Positions 17,977 to 28,082 of a stretch of DNA of 64,000 nt are shown here, piece after piece (within the stretch, counting starts at the first letter, position 1; each line of letters begins with the position of its first letter). The stretch lies in contig NZ_AP018227.1 of NCBI RefSeq assembly GCF_002368095.1, positions 8,414,001-8,478,000 on the forward strand, given 5' to 3'. The translations under genes and the position numbers were made by a program. The notes beneath the pieces are model-generated. The model made no database searches. It was not told the origin of the DNA and saw nothing but the letters and a program-made list of their open reading frames with translations. The stretch comes from Calothrix parasitica NIES-267 (lineage in GTDB: Bacteria > Cyanobacteriota > Cyanobacteriia > Cyanobacteriales > Nostocaceae).

Positions 17977-18618
17977 CTAACAGTCTAAAAGATGTTTGTA
18001 AAGTAAAATTTGTCGCGAACGTCTGAAGAAGAATGTATTCCAATTAGAGTCAATTTGGTGCATCCGATATCCCAATTTGAAATAAAGTTGCCGTGCTTGA
18101 TGGTTATTTTCCAATACATGGAGATATAAATCTTGAAATCCCCATTCACGAGCAACTTTTTCACAGCTATTTAATAGTGCAAGAGCTACTCCTTGCCTTC
18201 TGTGTTGTGGGTGTACGGCTAAATTAGACAAATAAGCGAAGCTTTTTCTAGTACCTGCATAAGTCCAAGCATCGCCTAAACGCACGCTTAATTCTACAGT
18301 TGCAACTAAATTTAAACTTGCTTGATTGCTAGTATCAACAGCAACTAAACATACATGATTGGGTGCAGAAGTTGCCAAACGATGTCTCAAGTCTTCGTAA
18401 ATGCCTAAACGCATTAACGGAAAAGCCCATCCCCATATTCCATTACGAGAGTGAAAACTTTCTGCGATAATATTGGCAACACCAGCTAAATCAGCAGCAT
18501 TACAGAGCCGAATTTGGAACCCGGAGGTAGTTGGGGTAGTGGTTACTGTAATTGGTTTTTGGTGTGATGCAAGAGAAAACCAAGGATTCAAAGCTAATTT
18601 ACTGTTAGAGTTATTCAT
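17977..18618 (-). CDS. GNAT family N-acetyltransferase
   Basis: 213 residues. The GNAT domain covers residues about 30-185: ATVELSV (beta-4), YLSNLAVHPQHRRQGVAL (motif A with the acetyl-CoA Arg/Gln-x-x-Gly-x-Gly/Ala loop) and LHVLENNHQARQLYFKLGYR (motif B). The N-terminal 25 residues are a polar extension. The acceptor cannot be predicted. Plant-like cyanobacterial GNATs of this kind are common and mostly uncharacterised. Monocistronic. Confidence 0.85.
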   Translation of the reverse strand: MNNSNSKLALNPWFSLASHQKPITVTTTPTTSGFQIRLCNAADLAGVANIIAESFHSRNGIWGWAFPLMRLGIYEDLRHRLATSAPNHVCLVAVDTSNQASLNLVATVELSVRLGDAWTYAGTRKSFAYLSNLAVHPQHRRQGVALALLNSCEKVAREWGFQDLYLHVLENNHQARQLYFKLGYRMHQIDSNWNTFFFRRSRQILLYKHLLDC

Positions 18619-18989
18619 TGATGCAGGTGAGTCAAAAATCGTAAAATACCATCCGTAATAACATAAAAACTCTTATTTCATAATTTCTCAATTTTGAAAT
18701 CGGAGTTTGGCATGGAGTGTCTTTTAAAATCTCTCAAATATATAAAATTAATTCGCTCGTCTTAGCCAGACTGAATGGGAGCATGACAAAACAATGGATT
18801 TTTAACTCCTGACAGATATCTTTTACCCTCCTGGTTATTGATAGTAACAACTTCTTTATCAAATACTGCACTTTTTATATGAAGCTTTTCTAGTGGAGTA
18901 GTCCGTTCGGAAGACTTCATCTAATTTTGGGTCTAAAATTGACAGCTTCTTGGGCACATCGTTCCCATAACTCCACGCGAATAAATATT

Positions 18990-19110
18990 TTAATCCATGT
19001 TTAATGCCTTTTGCTTCCATAACGCCGTTTTTAAATCAACGGACTTTCCTCACCAGGTAAATTTTTAAGGTCAGAAGCCCCCGGATTTATCCGTGGATGG
19101 CGATTCCTAT
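18990..19110 (+). mobile_element. Possible right-end remnant of an IS200/IS605-type element
   Basis: The string gtcagaagcccccggattta followed by tccgtggatgg contains the hairpin CGGAT-TT-ATCCG in the AGCCCC context typical of IS200/IS605 right ends. No tnpA or tnpB coding sequence remains beside it. The extent is approximate and the call rests on this hairpin only. Confidence 0.3.
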
Positions 19111-19147
19111 TCTTTGTTGAAGCCCCTAAATTCTATTTATGGGGCAT

Positions 19148-19176
19148 TAATTACGAATTACGAATTACGAATTATA
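19148..19176. repeat. STRR (attacga type)
   Basis: Four copies of the heptamer attacga in a row. Confidence 0.75.
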
Positions 19177-19970
19177 CTCACAAGGGCACTTTTAATAGCT
19201 AAACAAGCATTATTGTTACTTTGTAATTGTTCAACTGTAAGTATAATCTTTATATTTTGCGCTTAATATAATACAAACAGTTGGTAGCGCTGTTAGACTG
19301 GCAATAAATAATTAGCTGTAGTTTAGTTAGAATTAGCATTCACAATTACTACACAATTCATCAGTTGTTTTGTTGTAAGAGCTTCTAAAAGTCCTTTTAT
19401 AACTCAGACCGCGTATAATTCAAATGCTGATTACCATTTTGCTATCAAATAGAATTCCAATGTGATTGATACAATAGCAATTTATTTAAATGTTATCACC
19501 GTAATGTAACTGCCGATGCTATATTTTTTTAGACAACATTCATGCTATTAATATCAGTTATATTACTTAGGCGACTATGATTGTCATCAATAAAAATTAC
19601 TATCAAATGTTAGTGTTGGTGTTCGTGCGGGAAAACTAATAAAACAGATGCTGGATGAATAGATTTAACCAGCATTGATAATTGTACTTTTAATCCAAAA
19701 ATAATCGCTGGGGGTGAAGAAAAATTTGGCTACAAAATACTGAATTTGAAGAAATGAAACCAAGTATGAAACACATTGGGGTGTCTTACTGACGAATCAA
19801 TGGTAATCGATATGCGTTCCTTTGGCTTCGCAGTTTACTACCAAGAAGTTAGCTTTAAACCAAGCAATTGCTGGTTGCAGTTGAAATGTTGTGCCCTTAT
19901 ATCGAATGTTAAAACATTCTTACCCGATTAAATTGTTTATCCGATTGCCGTTACTGCATGGAAGCGGTGC

Positions 19971-22900
19971 ATGAAATCTCAAGTAAACAGAAAGCCAAAA
20001 ATATTGGTTGTCGATGACGAACCCGACAACCTCGATTTGCTATACCGTACCTTTTACCGCGAATACAAAGTGCTGCGAGCTACAAATGGTCCAGCAGCAT
20101 TAGAGTTATTGGCAAAAGAAGGAGATATATCAGTAATTATTTCCGATCAGCGAATGCCAATGATGAGCGGTACGGAATTCTTGAGCCTGACAGCTACTCA
20201 GTATCCGGATATTATTCGGATTATCTTGACTGGTTACACTGATGTCGAAGACTTAGTGGAAGCCATAAATGCTGGTAAAGTTTTCAAGTATGTAACCAAG
20301 CCCTGGGAAGCGGAAGAACTTAAAGCTGTAGTACGTCAAGCTTTAGATACTCACAATGTTCTTAAAGCCCGTACCTACGAACTAACTCGTACATTACGTC
20401 AAGAATCGCTGCTCAATTCTCTAACTAATACCATTCGCGGTGCTTTAGATTATCGACAAATTTTACAAGCGATTGTAGATAATGTTGGTCACATGTTGGA
20501 AGTTGATGTATGTCTTTTACGTCCCTTTCAAAATGGACATTTAGTTGATGAAGGTTTTATTTTTCAAAAAAATCTGGAAAAAGAATCAAGCAGCGAACTA
20601 AAGGATGAAGATAAATCTGTTGAATCAAATGAATCAAATTTTCTACCTGACTCATCTGAACTTTTAGCCCATACGGTATGGGAAACGCGTGAAGTGATGG
20701 TGATTTATGATGCAACAGCAGATGAACGCGTTCAAGGAGATACTTCCGAACAAAGTAATCGCGCTAAAGTTTATCAAGATGCTCAAATTTGTTCTACTTT
20801 AGTAGTGCCATTGATTTGCCAGCAAGAATTGATGGCAGTCTTAGCATTGCACCAGTCAAAGGAATCCCGTGATTGGGAAGAAGATGATGTGCAGTTAGTA
20901 GTGATGGTCGCCAATCAAGCTGCATTAGCATTGTCCCAGGCTCGCGCTTACGAGCAAGTACATGCTCTTGCTCGGCGAGAAGCATTAATAAATACAATTA
21001 CTAGCGCCATCCGTTCCAGCTTAGATCCCCAAGAAATTTTTGCTGCTATTACCCAACAGCTTGGACAAGCTTTACAGGTAGATAGCTGCGTTTTGTCTTT
21101 ATGGACTGCCGAAGACGAGTTTGTTGAATGTGTCGGCTTGTACGATAGCTCTCAAGTAGAGGTTGGCAATAATGCCAATTCAAATGGTAAAGCAAAATTC
21201 AATGCTCATCAGTTACCGCAGTCTTTAGCATCAATTAGGGGAAATCCAATACTGCAAGAAATCTTGCGAACCCAAGAGCCATTAATAATTAGCGACCTAA
21301 ATGATTATTCCCCTCAAGTAAAAGGTTTTGATTTACCTTTTAATATGGCTACTCGTTCGTTGATGGTAGTTCCATTACTTGCCGACGGGAAAATAATCGG
21401 TAGCATTACTTTAAGACAAAGTAAAAAACAGAGGTATTGGCTCAAACCAGAATTAGAGTTATCTGTATCTGTTGCAGTTCAAGCAGCCCTTGCAGTTCAA
21501 CAGTCCCGGCTTTATCAAAAAACTCGCCAACAAGCCGAACGTTTACTGGAATTAGATAAACAAAAAACTGAATTTTTTCAGAATATTTCCCATGAATTCC
21601 GTACCCCAATAACTTTAATTCAGGGTCCGTTAGAGTCTGCTGTTAGTACTGGTGAAGGACTATCTCACGAACAAAGTAATATTGCTTTACGTAATTCTAG
21701 ACGTTTATTGCGACTGGTAAATCAATTATTGGATTTGCAACGTTTGGATGCTGGGAGAATGCAGCCTAGTTTCCGCAAATGCGATTTAGTGGAATTTGTC
21801 AGTCAAATTGTTGAGTCATTCCGTCCGTACTGTGAGAAAAAAGAATTAAACCTACTGACAGAATTGGATGAATGTCCTCCGGTTTACTTGGATATGGAAA
21901 AATTCGATAAGGTGGTTTATAACCTACTATCGAATGCCATGAAGTTTACTCCTCAAAACGGTAGTATTACTGTTAGGTTGAACTACGATGGTCAAACCTG
22001 CGTTTTGCAAGTAGAGGATACAGGAATAGGCATTGCTAAAGAACAAATTCCTCACTTATTTGAACGTTTTCGGCAAGCTGAAGGTTCTGAAAATCGTTCT
22101 TATGAAGGAACGGGTTTGGGTTTGGCCTTGGTTAAAGAACTCGTAGAAGTTCACGGAGGTAAAGTTACTGTCGATTCTGTATACGAAAGCGGCACCACTT
22201 TTACTATATATCTCCAGCCAGGAAACACTCATCTAAATGCTTCACAGGTTATAGAAACTACTACTGAAGTTAATCTCAATCGTGCTGCTGTAGAGTTAGC
22301 TGATTTAGAATTAATCGATAAAAGCGATAGTCATATTGGCGAGCTTGACAAAATTCCACAGGAATTATTGTCACACAATATTGATTCTACCTCTGGGAAA
22401 GACCTAAACTCCAAAGCTGGAAAAGGTCAATTAGTCTTAGTTGTAGATGATAATCCCGATATGCGGGCTTATGTATCTAGCATTCTTCGTGCTAGCGGTT
22501 ATCAAGTGCAAACAGCCCGAAACGGTTCGGAAGGTTTTAATATAGCTAAAGAATTATTGCCCAATTTGATTGTTACTGACTTAATGATGCCTGTAGTCAC
22601 CGGATTAGAGATGATTCGGATGATACGCTCCGAAGAAACACTCAAAGGGATACCGATTATTTTACTTACTGCCAAAGTTGATGAAGATACTCGAATTGAA
22701 GGAACCGAACGCGGTGCTGACGCTTATTTAGCTAAACCGTTTAACGATAGAGAACTTCTAGCAGAAGTACGAAATCTCTTGGCTTTAAAAGAAAACGAAC
22801 GCAAAGTTGTCGAATTAAATACTTATTTAACAGAATCCGTGCTTCAGCGATTTTTACCTCCTGTTTTGGTGCAAAAAGCACAGCAAGGTGAATTAGTTCT

Positions 22901-23513
22901 GGATTTAAGACCCGAACCGCGTTTAATTACAGTTTTATTTAGCGACATCGTTGGTTTCACTCAATTATCCAATACTTTAAGGTCGCGAAAAGTCGCAGAA
23001 TTGCTCAATGAATACTTAGAAGCAATGACCAAAGCTGTATTTGATAACGGCGGAACTGTGGATAAATTTATGGGAGATGCAATTTTAGCCTTATATGGAG
23101 CGCCAGAAGAACTCACCCCTAACGAACAGGTACGCCGAGCCGTAAATACTTCTAGAGCAATGCTGCGCGGTCTTTCTGAGCTAAACGAACGTTGGCGATC
23201 GCAAGGTATTTTTGATAGCGATGGACGTAGCGGACTTCAGTTTCGCTGCGGGATTCATCAAGGTACGGCGGTTGTAGGAATGTTTGGTAGTTCCGAACGA
23301 GCTGATTACACTGCTATTGGTCCTTCTGTAAATATTGCCTCTCGCTTACAAGGTGCTGCCGACCCTGGTAGTATTCTTGTTTCTGCTGCCGTCGCAGACT
23401 ATTTAGAAGAAGAAGAAATTATTAAAGGTAAACCATTAGAATTAAAGGGAATAGATGAAACAGTTTTAACTTTCGCCGTGACACCAGAAATAGTTGCTCG
23501 TTCGTTAGAATAA
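19971..23513 (+). CDS. cyaC: Hybrid sensor kinase/adenylate cyclase, CyaC type
   Basis: 1180 residues with the CyaC architecture known from Anabaena and Spirulina (Arthrospira). Order: receiver 1 (about 5-125, phospho-Asp D59 in SDQRMP), GAF 1 (about 165-330), GAF 2 (about 345-510), HisKA with phospho-His H541 in NISHEFRTP, HATPase (about 640-755; DTGIGI and GTGLGLALV), receiver 2 (about 825-945, D870 in TDLMMP) and a class III cyclase domain (about 985-1165). The cyclase has its metal Asp D992 in FSDIVGF and the DKFMGDAILALYG and DYTAIGPSVNIASRL segments. All phosphorelay residues look intact. The enzyme makes cAMP in response to signals passed through the internal phosphorelay. An octamer GCGATCGC occurs at 23195. 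Confidence 0.9.
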   Translation: MKSQVNRKPKILVVDDEPDNLDLLYRTFYREYKVLRATNGPAALELLAKEGDISVIISDQRMPMMSGTEFLSLTATQYPDIIRIILTGYTDVEDLVEAINAGKVFKYVTKPWEAEELKAVVRQALDTHNVLKARTYELTRTLRQESLLNSLTNTIRGALDYRQILQAIVDNVGHMLEVDVCLLRPFQNGHLVDEGFIFQKNLEKESSSELKDEDKSVESNESNFLPDSSELLAHTVWETREVMVIYDATADERVQGDTSEQSNRAKVYQDAQICSTLVVPLICQQELMAVLALHQSKESRDWEEDDVQLVVMVANQAALALSQARAYEQVHALARREALINTITSAIRSSLDPQEIFAAITQQLGQALQVDSCVLSLWTAEDEFVECVGLYDSSQVEVGNNANSNGKAKFNAHQLPQSLASIRGNPILQEILRTQEPLIISDLNDYSPQVKGFDLPFNMATRSLMVVPLLADGKIIGSITLRQSKKQRYWLKPELELSVSVAVQAALAVQQSRLYQKTRQQAERLLELDKQKTEFFQNISHEFRTPITLIQGPLESAVSTGEGLSHEQSNIALRNSRRLLRLVNQLLDLQRLDAGRMQPSFRKCDLVEFVSQIVESFRPYCEKKELNLLTELDECPPVYLDMEKFDKVVYNLLSNAMKFTPQNGSITVRLNYDGQTCVLQVEDTGIGIAKEQIPHLFERFRQAEGSENRSYEGTGLGLALVKELVEVHGGKVTVDSVYESGTTFTIYLQPGNTHLNASQVIETTTEVNLNRAAVELADLELIDKSDSHIGELDKIPQELLSHNIDSTSGKDLNSKAGKGQLVLVVDDNPDMRAYVSSILRASGYQVQTARNGSEGFNIAKELLPNLIVTDLMMPVVTGLEMIRMIRSEETLKGIPIILLTAKVDEDTRIEGTERGADAYLAKPFNDRELLAEVRNLLALKENERKVVELNTYLTESVLQRFLPPVLVQKAQQGELVLDLRPEPRLITVLFSDIVGFTQLSNTLRSRKVAELLNEYLEAMTKAVFDNGGTVDKFMGDAILALYGAPEELTPNEQVRRAVNTSRAMLRGLSELNERWRSQGIFDSDGRSGLQFRCGIHQGTAVVGMFGSSERADYTAIGPSVNIASRLQGAADPGSILVSAAVADYLEEEEIIKGKPLELKGIDETVLTFAVTPEIVARSLE

Positions 23514-23620
23514 AAAACGGGTTACTGTTGTACGAAACGCAAAAAATGAATATACCTTTTTAACAACGGTACGATTAATAAGAACGCTTTTTTAGTTTTG
23601 CCGATTTTTAATATAGATAT

Positions 23621-24865
23621 ATGACACAATCGGTTGTACCAAAAACATCAATTCCAGAAAAAACCTGGAGACGACAAACCGATTCACCAACGTGGTGGAT
23701 TGCTTTTTCGTGTGGTTCAGTTATCTTGCATCTACTTGCGTTCTGGTTTATCAGTTCATATAGGCTTTCTGTATCGCAGTCTGGCTCAGGTTCGACCGTC
23801 CCGATTGAGTTTATCGAAATTTCTCCAGAAAAATCATCAGTTCAACCGAAATCGCAACCCAAACCTGCATCTGTTTCACCAAAACCTGCACCTGTAAAAC
23901 CTATCGTTCCTCAAAACTCACAACAATCAGTTAAACCTCCCGTTTCTAGAGTTGATAGGGATGCAATTAGTTTCAATAACCAAAAAATCGAACAGCAACT
24001 AGCCGAACAACAGCGATACTCATTATTACAACAACAGAAATTAGCAGAACAGCAACGTCAATTAGAAACCGAACAGCAACGTCAACTGGAATTAGAGCAG
24101 CAGCGTTTAAGAACAGAAGAATTACGCCAAAGACAAGAGCAACAACAAGAATTAGAAGCCCAAATACGTCAACAAGAACAAGAGCAACAACGTATATTAG
24201 ATGAAAAGTTACGTCAGCAAGAAGCCGAACAACAACGTCAATTACAAGCTCAACTTCAGCAAGAAGCCGAACAACAGCGCCAATTACAAGCTCAACTTCA
24301 GCAAGAAGCCGAGCAACAACGTCAATTACAAGCTCAACTTCAGCAAGAAGCCGAGCAACAACGTAAACTTGCAACTGCACAACAGTCTGAAAATCCCGCA
24401 GATGGGGAAAGAATACTTGATGGACCTAAAAATGCTGATGGAGAAGAACCTCCCCCAAAATTTGACAAAAAAACTGCACAAGCTCCCATTCAAAATCAAC
24501 CCAATCAAAGCGGTGCAATATTAACGGCTAGCTGGAGTATTGATGATTCTTTTACTCCCAAAAAAGATATACCAGATAACCTGCCTCGATTGAAACAAAA
24601 TATTTCTCAAAATTTTATAATCGAACCTTCACAAAACAGCAATCTTAAACCTGTAGATTTTGAAGTCTATCTAATTATTAATGAAGAAGGTTATGTTGAA
24701 TTTGCTCAAATTACTGATACTGAGATGAGAAGACAATATCAAACCTATGTAGACCAAAATCTTCTCAACAAACAGTTATTTTTACCAGCAACCGACATAG
24801 ACCCCAGAACTGGCGAAGTAAAGCCAAGTAGAAGTGAATCCCGTATACGCATAAAAATTCAGTAA
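23621..24865 (+). CDS. TonB-like envelope protein with Gln/Glu-rich coiled coil
   Basis: 414 residues. A cytoplasmic start, one hydrophobic anchor (about residues 25-47, WIAFSCGSVILHLLAFWFIS), a Pro/Lys-rich spacer (70-110), then a 150-residue Gln/Glu-rich helix. The helix contains a 14-residue unit (QQEAEQQRQLQAQL) repeated three to four times, encoded by near-identical 42-bp DNA repeats at about 24216-24365. A C-terminal domain of about 100 residues with FEVYLIINEEGYVEFAQITD resembles the TonB/TolA C-terminal fold. Family knowledge suggests energy transduction to outer-membrane transporters; no ExbBD genes are adjacent. Downstream is tRNA-Gly. Confidence 0.65.
   Translation: MTQSVVPKTSIPEKTWRRQTDSPTWWIAFSCGSVILHLLAFWFISSYRLSVSQSGSGSTVPIEFIEISPEKSSVQPKSQPKPASVSPKPAPVKPIVPQNSQQSVKPPVSRVDRDAISFNNQKIEQQLAEQQRYSLLQQQKLAEQQRQLETEQQRQLELEQQRLRTEELRQRQEQQQELEAQIRQQEQEQQRILDEKLRQQEAEQQRQLQAQLQQEAEQQRQLQAQLQQEAEQQRQLQAQLQQEAEQQRKLATAQQSENPADGERILDGPKNADGEEPPPKFDKKTAQAPIQNQPNQSGAILTASWSIDDSFTPKKDIPDNLPRLKQNISQNFIIEPSQNSNLKPVDFEVYLIINEEGYVEFAQITDTEMRRQYQTYVDQNLLNKQLFLPATDIDPRTGEVKPSRSESRIRIKIQ
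24216..24365. repeat. 42-bp coding tandem repeat
   Basis: About 3.5 units of a 42-bp repeat (caagaagccgaacaacaacg and onward) within the coiled-coil region of the TonB-like gene. The copies are nearly identical, so unit number is likely to vary between strains. Confidence 0.8.
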
Positions 24866-24929
24866 GACTCTTGACTTTTATATATACCTGTAATATATTA
24901 TTAGGGTTGTTAAAAATCAATAAAAACAT

Positions 24930-25000
24930 GCGGGCGTAGTTTAGTGGTAAAACCTTAGCCTTCCAAGCTAATGATGCGGGTTCGATTCCCGCCGCCCGCT
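24930..25000 (+). tRNA. tRNA-Gly (UCC)
   Basis: 71 nt with a full cloverleaf: acceptor GCGGGCG/CGCCCGC, D stem GTTT/AAAC, anticodon stem TTAGC/GCTAA with loop CTTCCAA (anticodon TCC) and T arm GCGGG-TTCGATT-CCCGC. The discriminator is T as expected for glycine; CCA is not encoded. It is an ordinary tRNA and a useful contrast to the tRNA-like array at 59.3-60.2 kb. Confidence 0.96.
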
Positions 25001-25044
25001 TTTGATTCATTTTAGTTATGTAACTTGTAGGAGACAAAAAATAT

Positions 25045-25074
25045 CTCCCAGGTTAAACCTAGGAGTAATTTTTG
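25045..25074. terminator. Bidirectional hairpin terminator between tRNA-Gly and pstB
   Basis: CTCC(C)AGGTT pairs with AACCT(A)GGAG (25045-25065). It is followed by taattttt on the plus strand and by atattttttg on the minus strand, so it could end both the tRNA transcript and the convergent pst operon. Confidence 0.6.
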
Positions 25075-25156
25075 CGTATTCTATCAATTTGTCGCTATCC
25101 TTCACAAAAATATAGCAGTCTTCATTTGAATCAAATACAGAGAATCAAAGCAAGAT

Positions 25157-25963
25157 TTAACCAAACTTACCGCTGATATACTCTTTAGTATCTTGTTGTT
25201 CTGGATTCTGGAAAATTTTCTCGGTACGGTCGTATTCTACTAAGAAGCCTGTACGACCACCTTTTTCCCCTGTTTGAACATTGAAAAAGCCTGTCATATC
25301 AGAAACCCGTGATGCTTGCTGCATGTTGTGAGTAACGATTACAACTGTAAATTGCTCTTTAAGTTCTTTAATCAAATCTTCTACCTGTAAAGTAGAAATT
25401 GGGTCTAGAGCAGAACAAGGTTCATCCATCAAAATCACATCAGGTTGCACAGCAATTGCACGAGCAATACACAAACGCTGTTGCTGTCCACCAGATATAG
25501 ATAAACCACTTTGACTTAGCTTATCTTTGACTTCATTCCATAGAGCAGCACCTTTGAGAGAACGCTCTACCAATTCATCCATATTACCTTTAAAGCCATT
25601 AATTCTGGCTCCAAAAGCAATGTTTTCATAGATTGACTTGGGAAATGGGTTTGGTCTCTGGAATACCATTCCAATTCTGCGACGTACTTCTACAGGGTCA
25701 ACTTTAGGAGAGTATAGATTTTCCCCATTGTACAAAACCTTTCCTTCTGCTCTAAATACGTCAATCAAATCATTGAGACGGTTAAAGCATCTGAGTAAAG
25801 TACTTTTACCACATCCGGAAGGACCAATAAAAGCTGTTACCTGGTTTTTAGGAATATCCATATAGATATTCTTAAGTGCCAAAAAGTTGCCGTAATAAAC
25901 GTTTAATGCTTCTGTACGTAATACAGTTTCGGTATCTTGTACGGTAGGAATATGTGTAGCCAT
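25157..25963 (-). CDS. pstB: Phosphate ABC transporter, ATP-binding protein
   Basis: 268 residues, standard PstB length. Walker [11 protein letters not shown]-loop [17 protein letters not shown] signature [11 protein letters not shown], Walker [14 protein letters not shown] and H-loop VTHNMQQ are all present. It powers high-affinity phosphate import through PstC/PstA. It is the last gene of pstS-pstC-pstA-pstB, 135 bp after pstA; there is no phoU following. Confidence 0.95.
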   Translation of the reverse strand: MATHIPTVQDTETVLRTEALNVYYGNFLALKNIYMDIPKNQVTAFIGPSGCGKSTLLRCFNRLNDLIDVFRAEGKVLYNGENLYSPKVDPVEVRRRIGMVFQRPNPFPKSIYENIAFGARINGFKGNMDELVERSLKGAALWNEVKDKLSQSGLSISGGQQQRLCIARAIAVQPDVILMDEPCSALDPISTLQVEDLIKELKEQFTVVIVTHNMQQASRVSDMTGFFNVQTGEKGGRTGFLVEYDRTEKIFQNPEQQDTKEYISGKFG

Positions 25964-26098
25964 AGGAGATTGTGCTTATTATTTGTCCGAAAGCTTACTT
26001 GTATTTCTAATCACTCTTTATGCTATTTGAGAAGAAAGTTTTTTTTACTTTTATGTATGACTTCAATCTAACCCAAATTTGACTACCCTTATAAGTAA

Positions 26099-26995
26099 CT
26101 AGGATTTGCTACGAGTTGTAAAGCGAGCAATGATACTAGCAATCAAAACTAGTAATACCAAAACCAAAGACGCAGCCCAAGCAATTGATTGCTGGTTTTG
26201 GTCAAAAGAAGTTGCAAAGTTGTAAACCAAAACAGCTAGGGAAGCGGTTGGTTCGGTTAAACTTCTCAACCAAAATATGGAGAACAAAGTCGTGAAAATT
26301 AACGGTGCTGTTTCTCCAGCAGCACGGGCGATAGACAAAGTTACGCCAGTTATAATTGAAGGTAAAGCAGCTGGTAGAACTATTTGCAAAACTGTTTGAT
26401 AGTTAGTTGCTCCTACTCCCACAGCAGCTTGTCGCAAATCTTGAGAAACTAATTGCAAAGCTTCATCAGTAGTTCTGACAATAATTGGTAGCATCAAAAT
26501 TGACAAAGATACACCACCAGCAATTGCCGAATATCCGACAATGTCAGTTGCGACTAAGAGACCATAAGCAACAACCCCAGCAATAATCGAAGGAACACCG
26601 CTCAAAACGTTGGTAGCGAAGCGAATCCAACGAGCTGTTTTTCCCTTACTAAATTCTGTGAGGTAAACTGCGGCTGCAACTCCGATAGGTACGCTGATTA
26701 AAGCTCCAATTCCTACCATTATCAAAGTACCGATAATGGCATTACCGAAACCACCAGTTCCAAATTCTCTACCTGCTGCTGGAGGTAATTCTGTGAATAA
26801 ACTTGGTCTTAAGCTACCGAAACCTTTTATTAGTAAGTAAGAAAGTACTAATAGCAAAGGTAACAAAGCTAACAATCCACAGACAAAAATCACACCATTC
26901 ATTACATTATTGAATAGCGTCCGGGGAGAAGTAGAAGAACGATTTAAACTACCCTTTTTGAATCCACCTTGTGGCTGCTCTGAAAAACTAGTCAT
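26099..26995 (-). CDS. pstA: Phosphate ABC transporter permease PstA
   Basis: 298 residues from ATG 26995 (the frame extends four codons further to 27007). Six hydrophobic segments and the permease coupling segment around LRQAAVGVGATNYQTV with the EAA-loop character. ITGVTLSIARAAGETAPLI is characteristic of PstA. It pairs with PstC in the inner membrane. The start is 19 bp after the pstC stop, so both are co-transcribed. Confidence 0.93.
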   Translation of the reverse strand: MTSFSEQPQGGFKKGSLNRSSTSPRTLFNNVMNGVIFVCGLLALLPLLLVLSYLLIKGFGSLRPSLFTELPPAAGREFGTGGFGNAIIGTLIMVGIGALISVPIGVAAAVYLTEFSKGKTARWIRFATNVLSGVPSIIAGVVAYGLLVATDIVGYSAIAGGVSLSILMLPIIVRTTDEALQLVSQDLRQAAVGVGATNYQTVLQIVLPAALPSIITGVTLSIARAAGETAPLIFTTLFSIFWLRSLTEPTASLAVLVYNFATSFDQNQQSIAWAASLVLVLLVLIASIIARFTTRSKS

Positions 26996-27014
26996 GGTTG
27001 AACACACTAATAAA

Positions 27015-27974
27015 TTACAGTCGCTTGACTCGCAATACTATTAACTCTGCCAAAATATTGACGATAAAAGTCAATATAAACAAAACAAACGCAGCATACA
27101 TTAAGGAACTCATTTGCAAACCTCCTGCTTCTGCGAATTGATTTGCTAACAAAGAAGCAATTGTATTGCTGGGTGCAAATAGAGAAGGACTAATTCTGTT
27201 GGAGTTACCAATCAACATGGTCACAGCCATTGTTTCTCCCATTGCACGACCAAGTGCTAGCATTACAGCACTGACAATACCTGAAAATGCAGCAGGAATA
27301 ATCACTTTTAAAAGTGTTTCCCAGCGGGTACAGCCCAGTCCATAAGCCGCTTCACGTAAGCTTTTAGGTACTGAAGCTAATGCATCGCGAGAAATTGCTG
27401 TAATGATTGGCAAAGTCATGATTGCCAAAATAATCCCTGCGGGTAATAATCCCGGTCCACCAAGTGCGACTCGTTCGGGAACGCTAAAAATTGGCAGCCA
27501 ACCTAAGTATTCATTCAGAAATTTTGCAACACCTCCTAAAAAAGGAGTCAGAACAAAAATTCCCCACAAACCGTATACAACACTGGGAATTGCTGCTAGC
27601 AGCTCTACCAGAAAAACTAGTACAGTTCGGACTGATAAAGGTAATATAGTTTCGCTTAACAATATTGCGGTTCCAATACCAATTGGGACGGCTATTATTA
27701 AACCGATAAACGAACTAGCTAGAGTTCCGTAAATTTGCGCTAGAACTCCGTATTCACTTCTGACTGGGTTCCATTCAGCTGTGAATAAAAAGCCAAGACC
27801 AAATTTCTGTAATGCTTCAATTCCTTGAAAACCAACCTGAAGACCTATCCATAGCAAAATCCCAGCAATAAGGAAAGCGAATATTCGGGTTGCCAAAATA
27901 AAGCTGCGGTCAAGCTGTCTATCTGCTTCAGAACGATTTTTACCTGCTTGTCTACTCTGGGCTGATGTACTCAT
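27015..27974 (-). CDS. pstC: Phosphate ABC transporter permease PstC
   Basis: 319 residues from ATG 27974; an in-frame extension to 28019 is less likely because homologues start with a short polar segment like MSTSAQSRQ. Six membrane segments, the coupling loop LREAAYGLGCTRWETLLKVI, and MLALGRAMGETMAVTMLIG define PstC. It forms the channel with PstA. It follows pstS by about 100 bp. Confidence 0.92.
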   Translation of the reverse strand: MSTSAQSRQAGKNRSEADRQLDRSFILATRIFAFLIAGILLWIGLQVGFQGIEALQKFGLGFLFTAEWNPVRSEYGVLAQIYGTLASSFIGLIIAVPIGIGTAILLSETILPLSVRTVLVFLVELLAAIPSVVYGLWGIFVLTPFLGGVAKFLNEYLGWLPIFSVPERVALGGPGLLPAGIILAIMTLPIITAISRDALASVPKSLREAAYGLGCTRWETLLKVIIPAAFSGIVSAVMLALGRAMGETMAVTMLIGNSNRISPSLFAPSNTIASLLANQFAEAGGLQMSSLMYAAFVLFILTFIVNILAELIVLRVKRL

Positions 27975-28082
27975 AAAAAACTTTACCCACGTAATAGAGA
28001 AAATGTGGGAGCGAACCACATTATTTCCTGACTATTCCTTGAATCTTACTTAACTAATCAAATCTTGATGACACCTGGCTTA

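Larger units (their letters stand above)
18660..19970. other. Gene-poor 1.3-kb region before cyaC
   Basis: No convincing gene. It holds a possible IS200/IS605 remnant (18990-19110), a hairpin GCCCCTAAAT/ATTTATGGGGC (19122-19145), an STRR attacga x4 (19148-19176) and, on the minus strand, a 53-codon ORF (about 18863-19023) of unknown meaning. The last few hundred bases are presumably the cyaC leader. Confidence 0.5.

Noticed and set aside
18863-19023. 53-codon minus-strand ORF
   Set aside because: No recognisable family or start signal; noted only within the gene-poor region.
24201-24524. Alternative frames in the TonB-like repeat region, including a 135-codon minus frame
   Set aside because: Shadows of the 42-bp coding repeat; the plus-strand gene has an anchor and a C-terminal domain.
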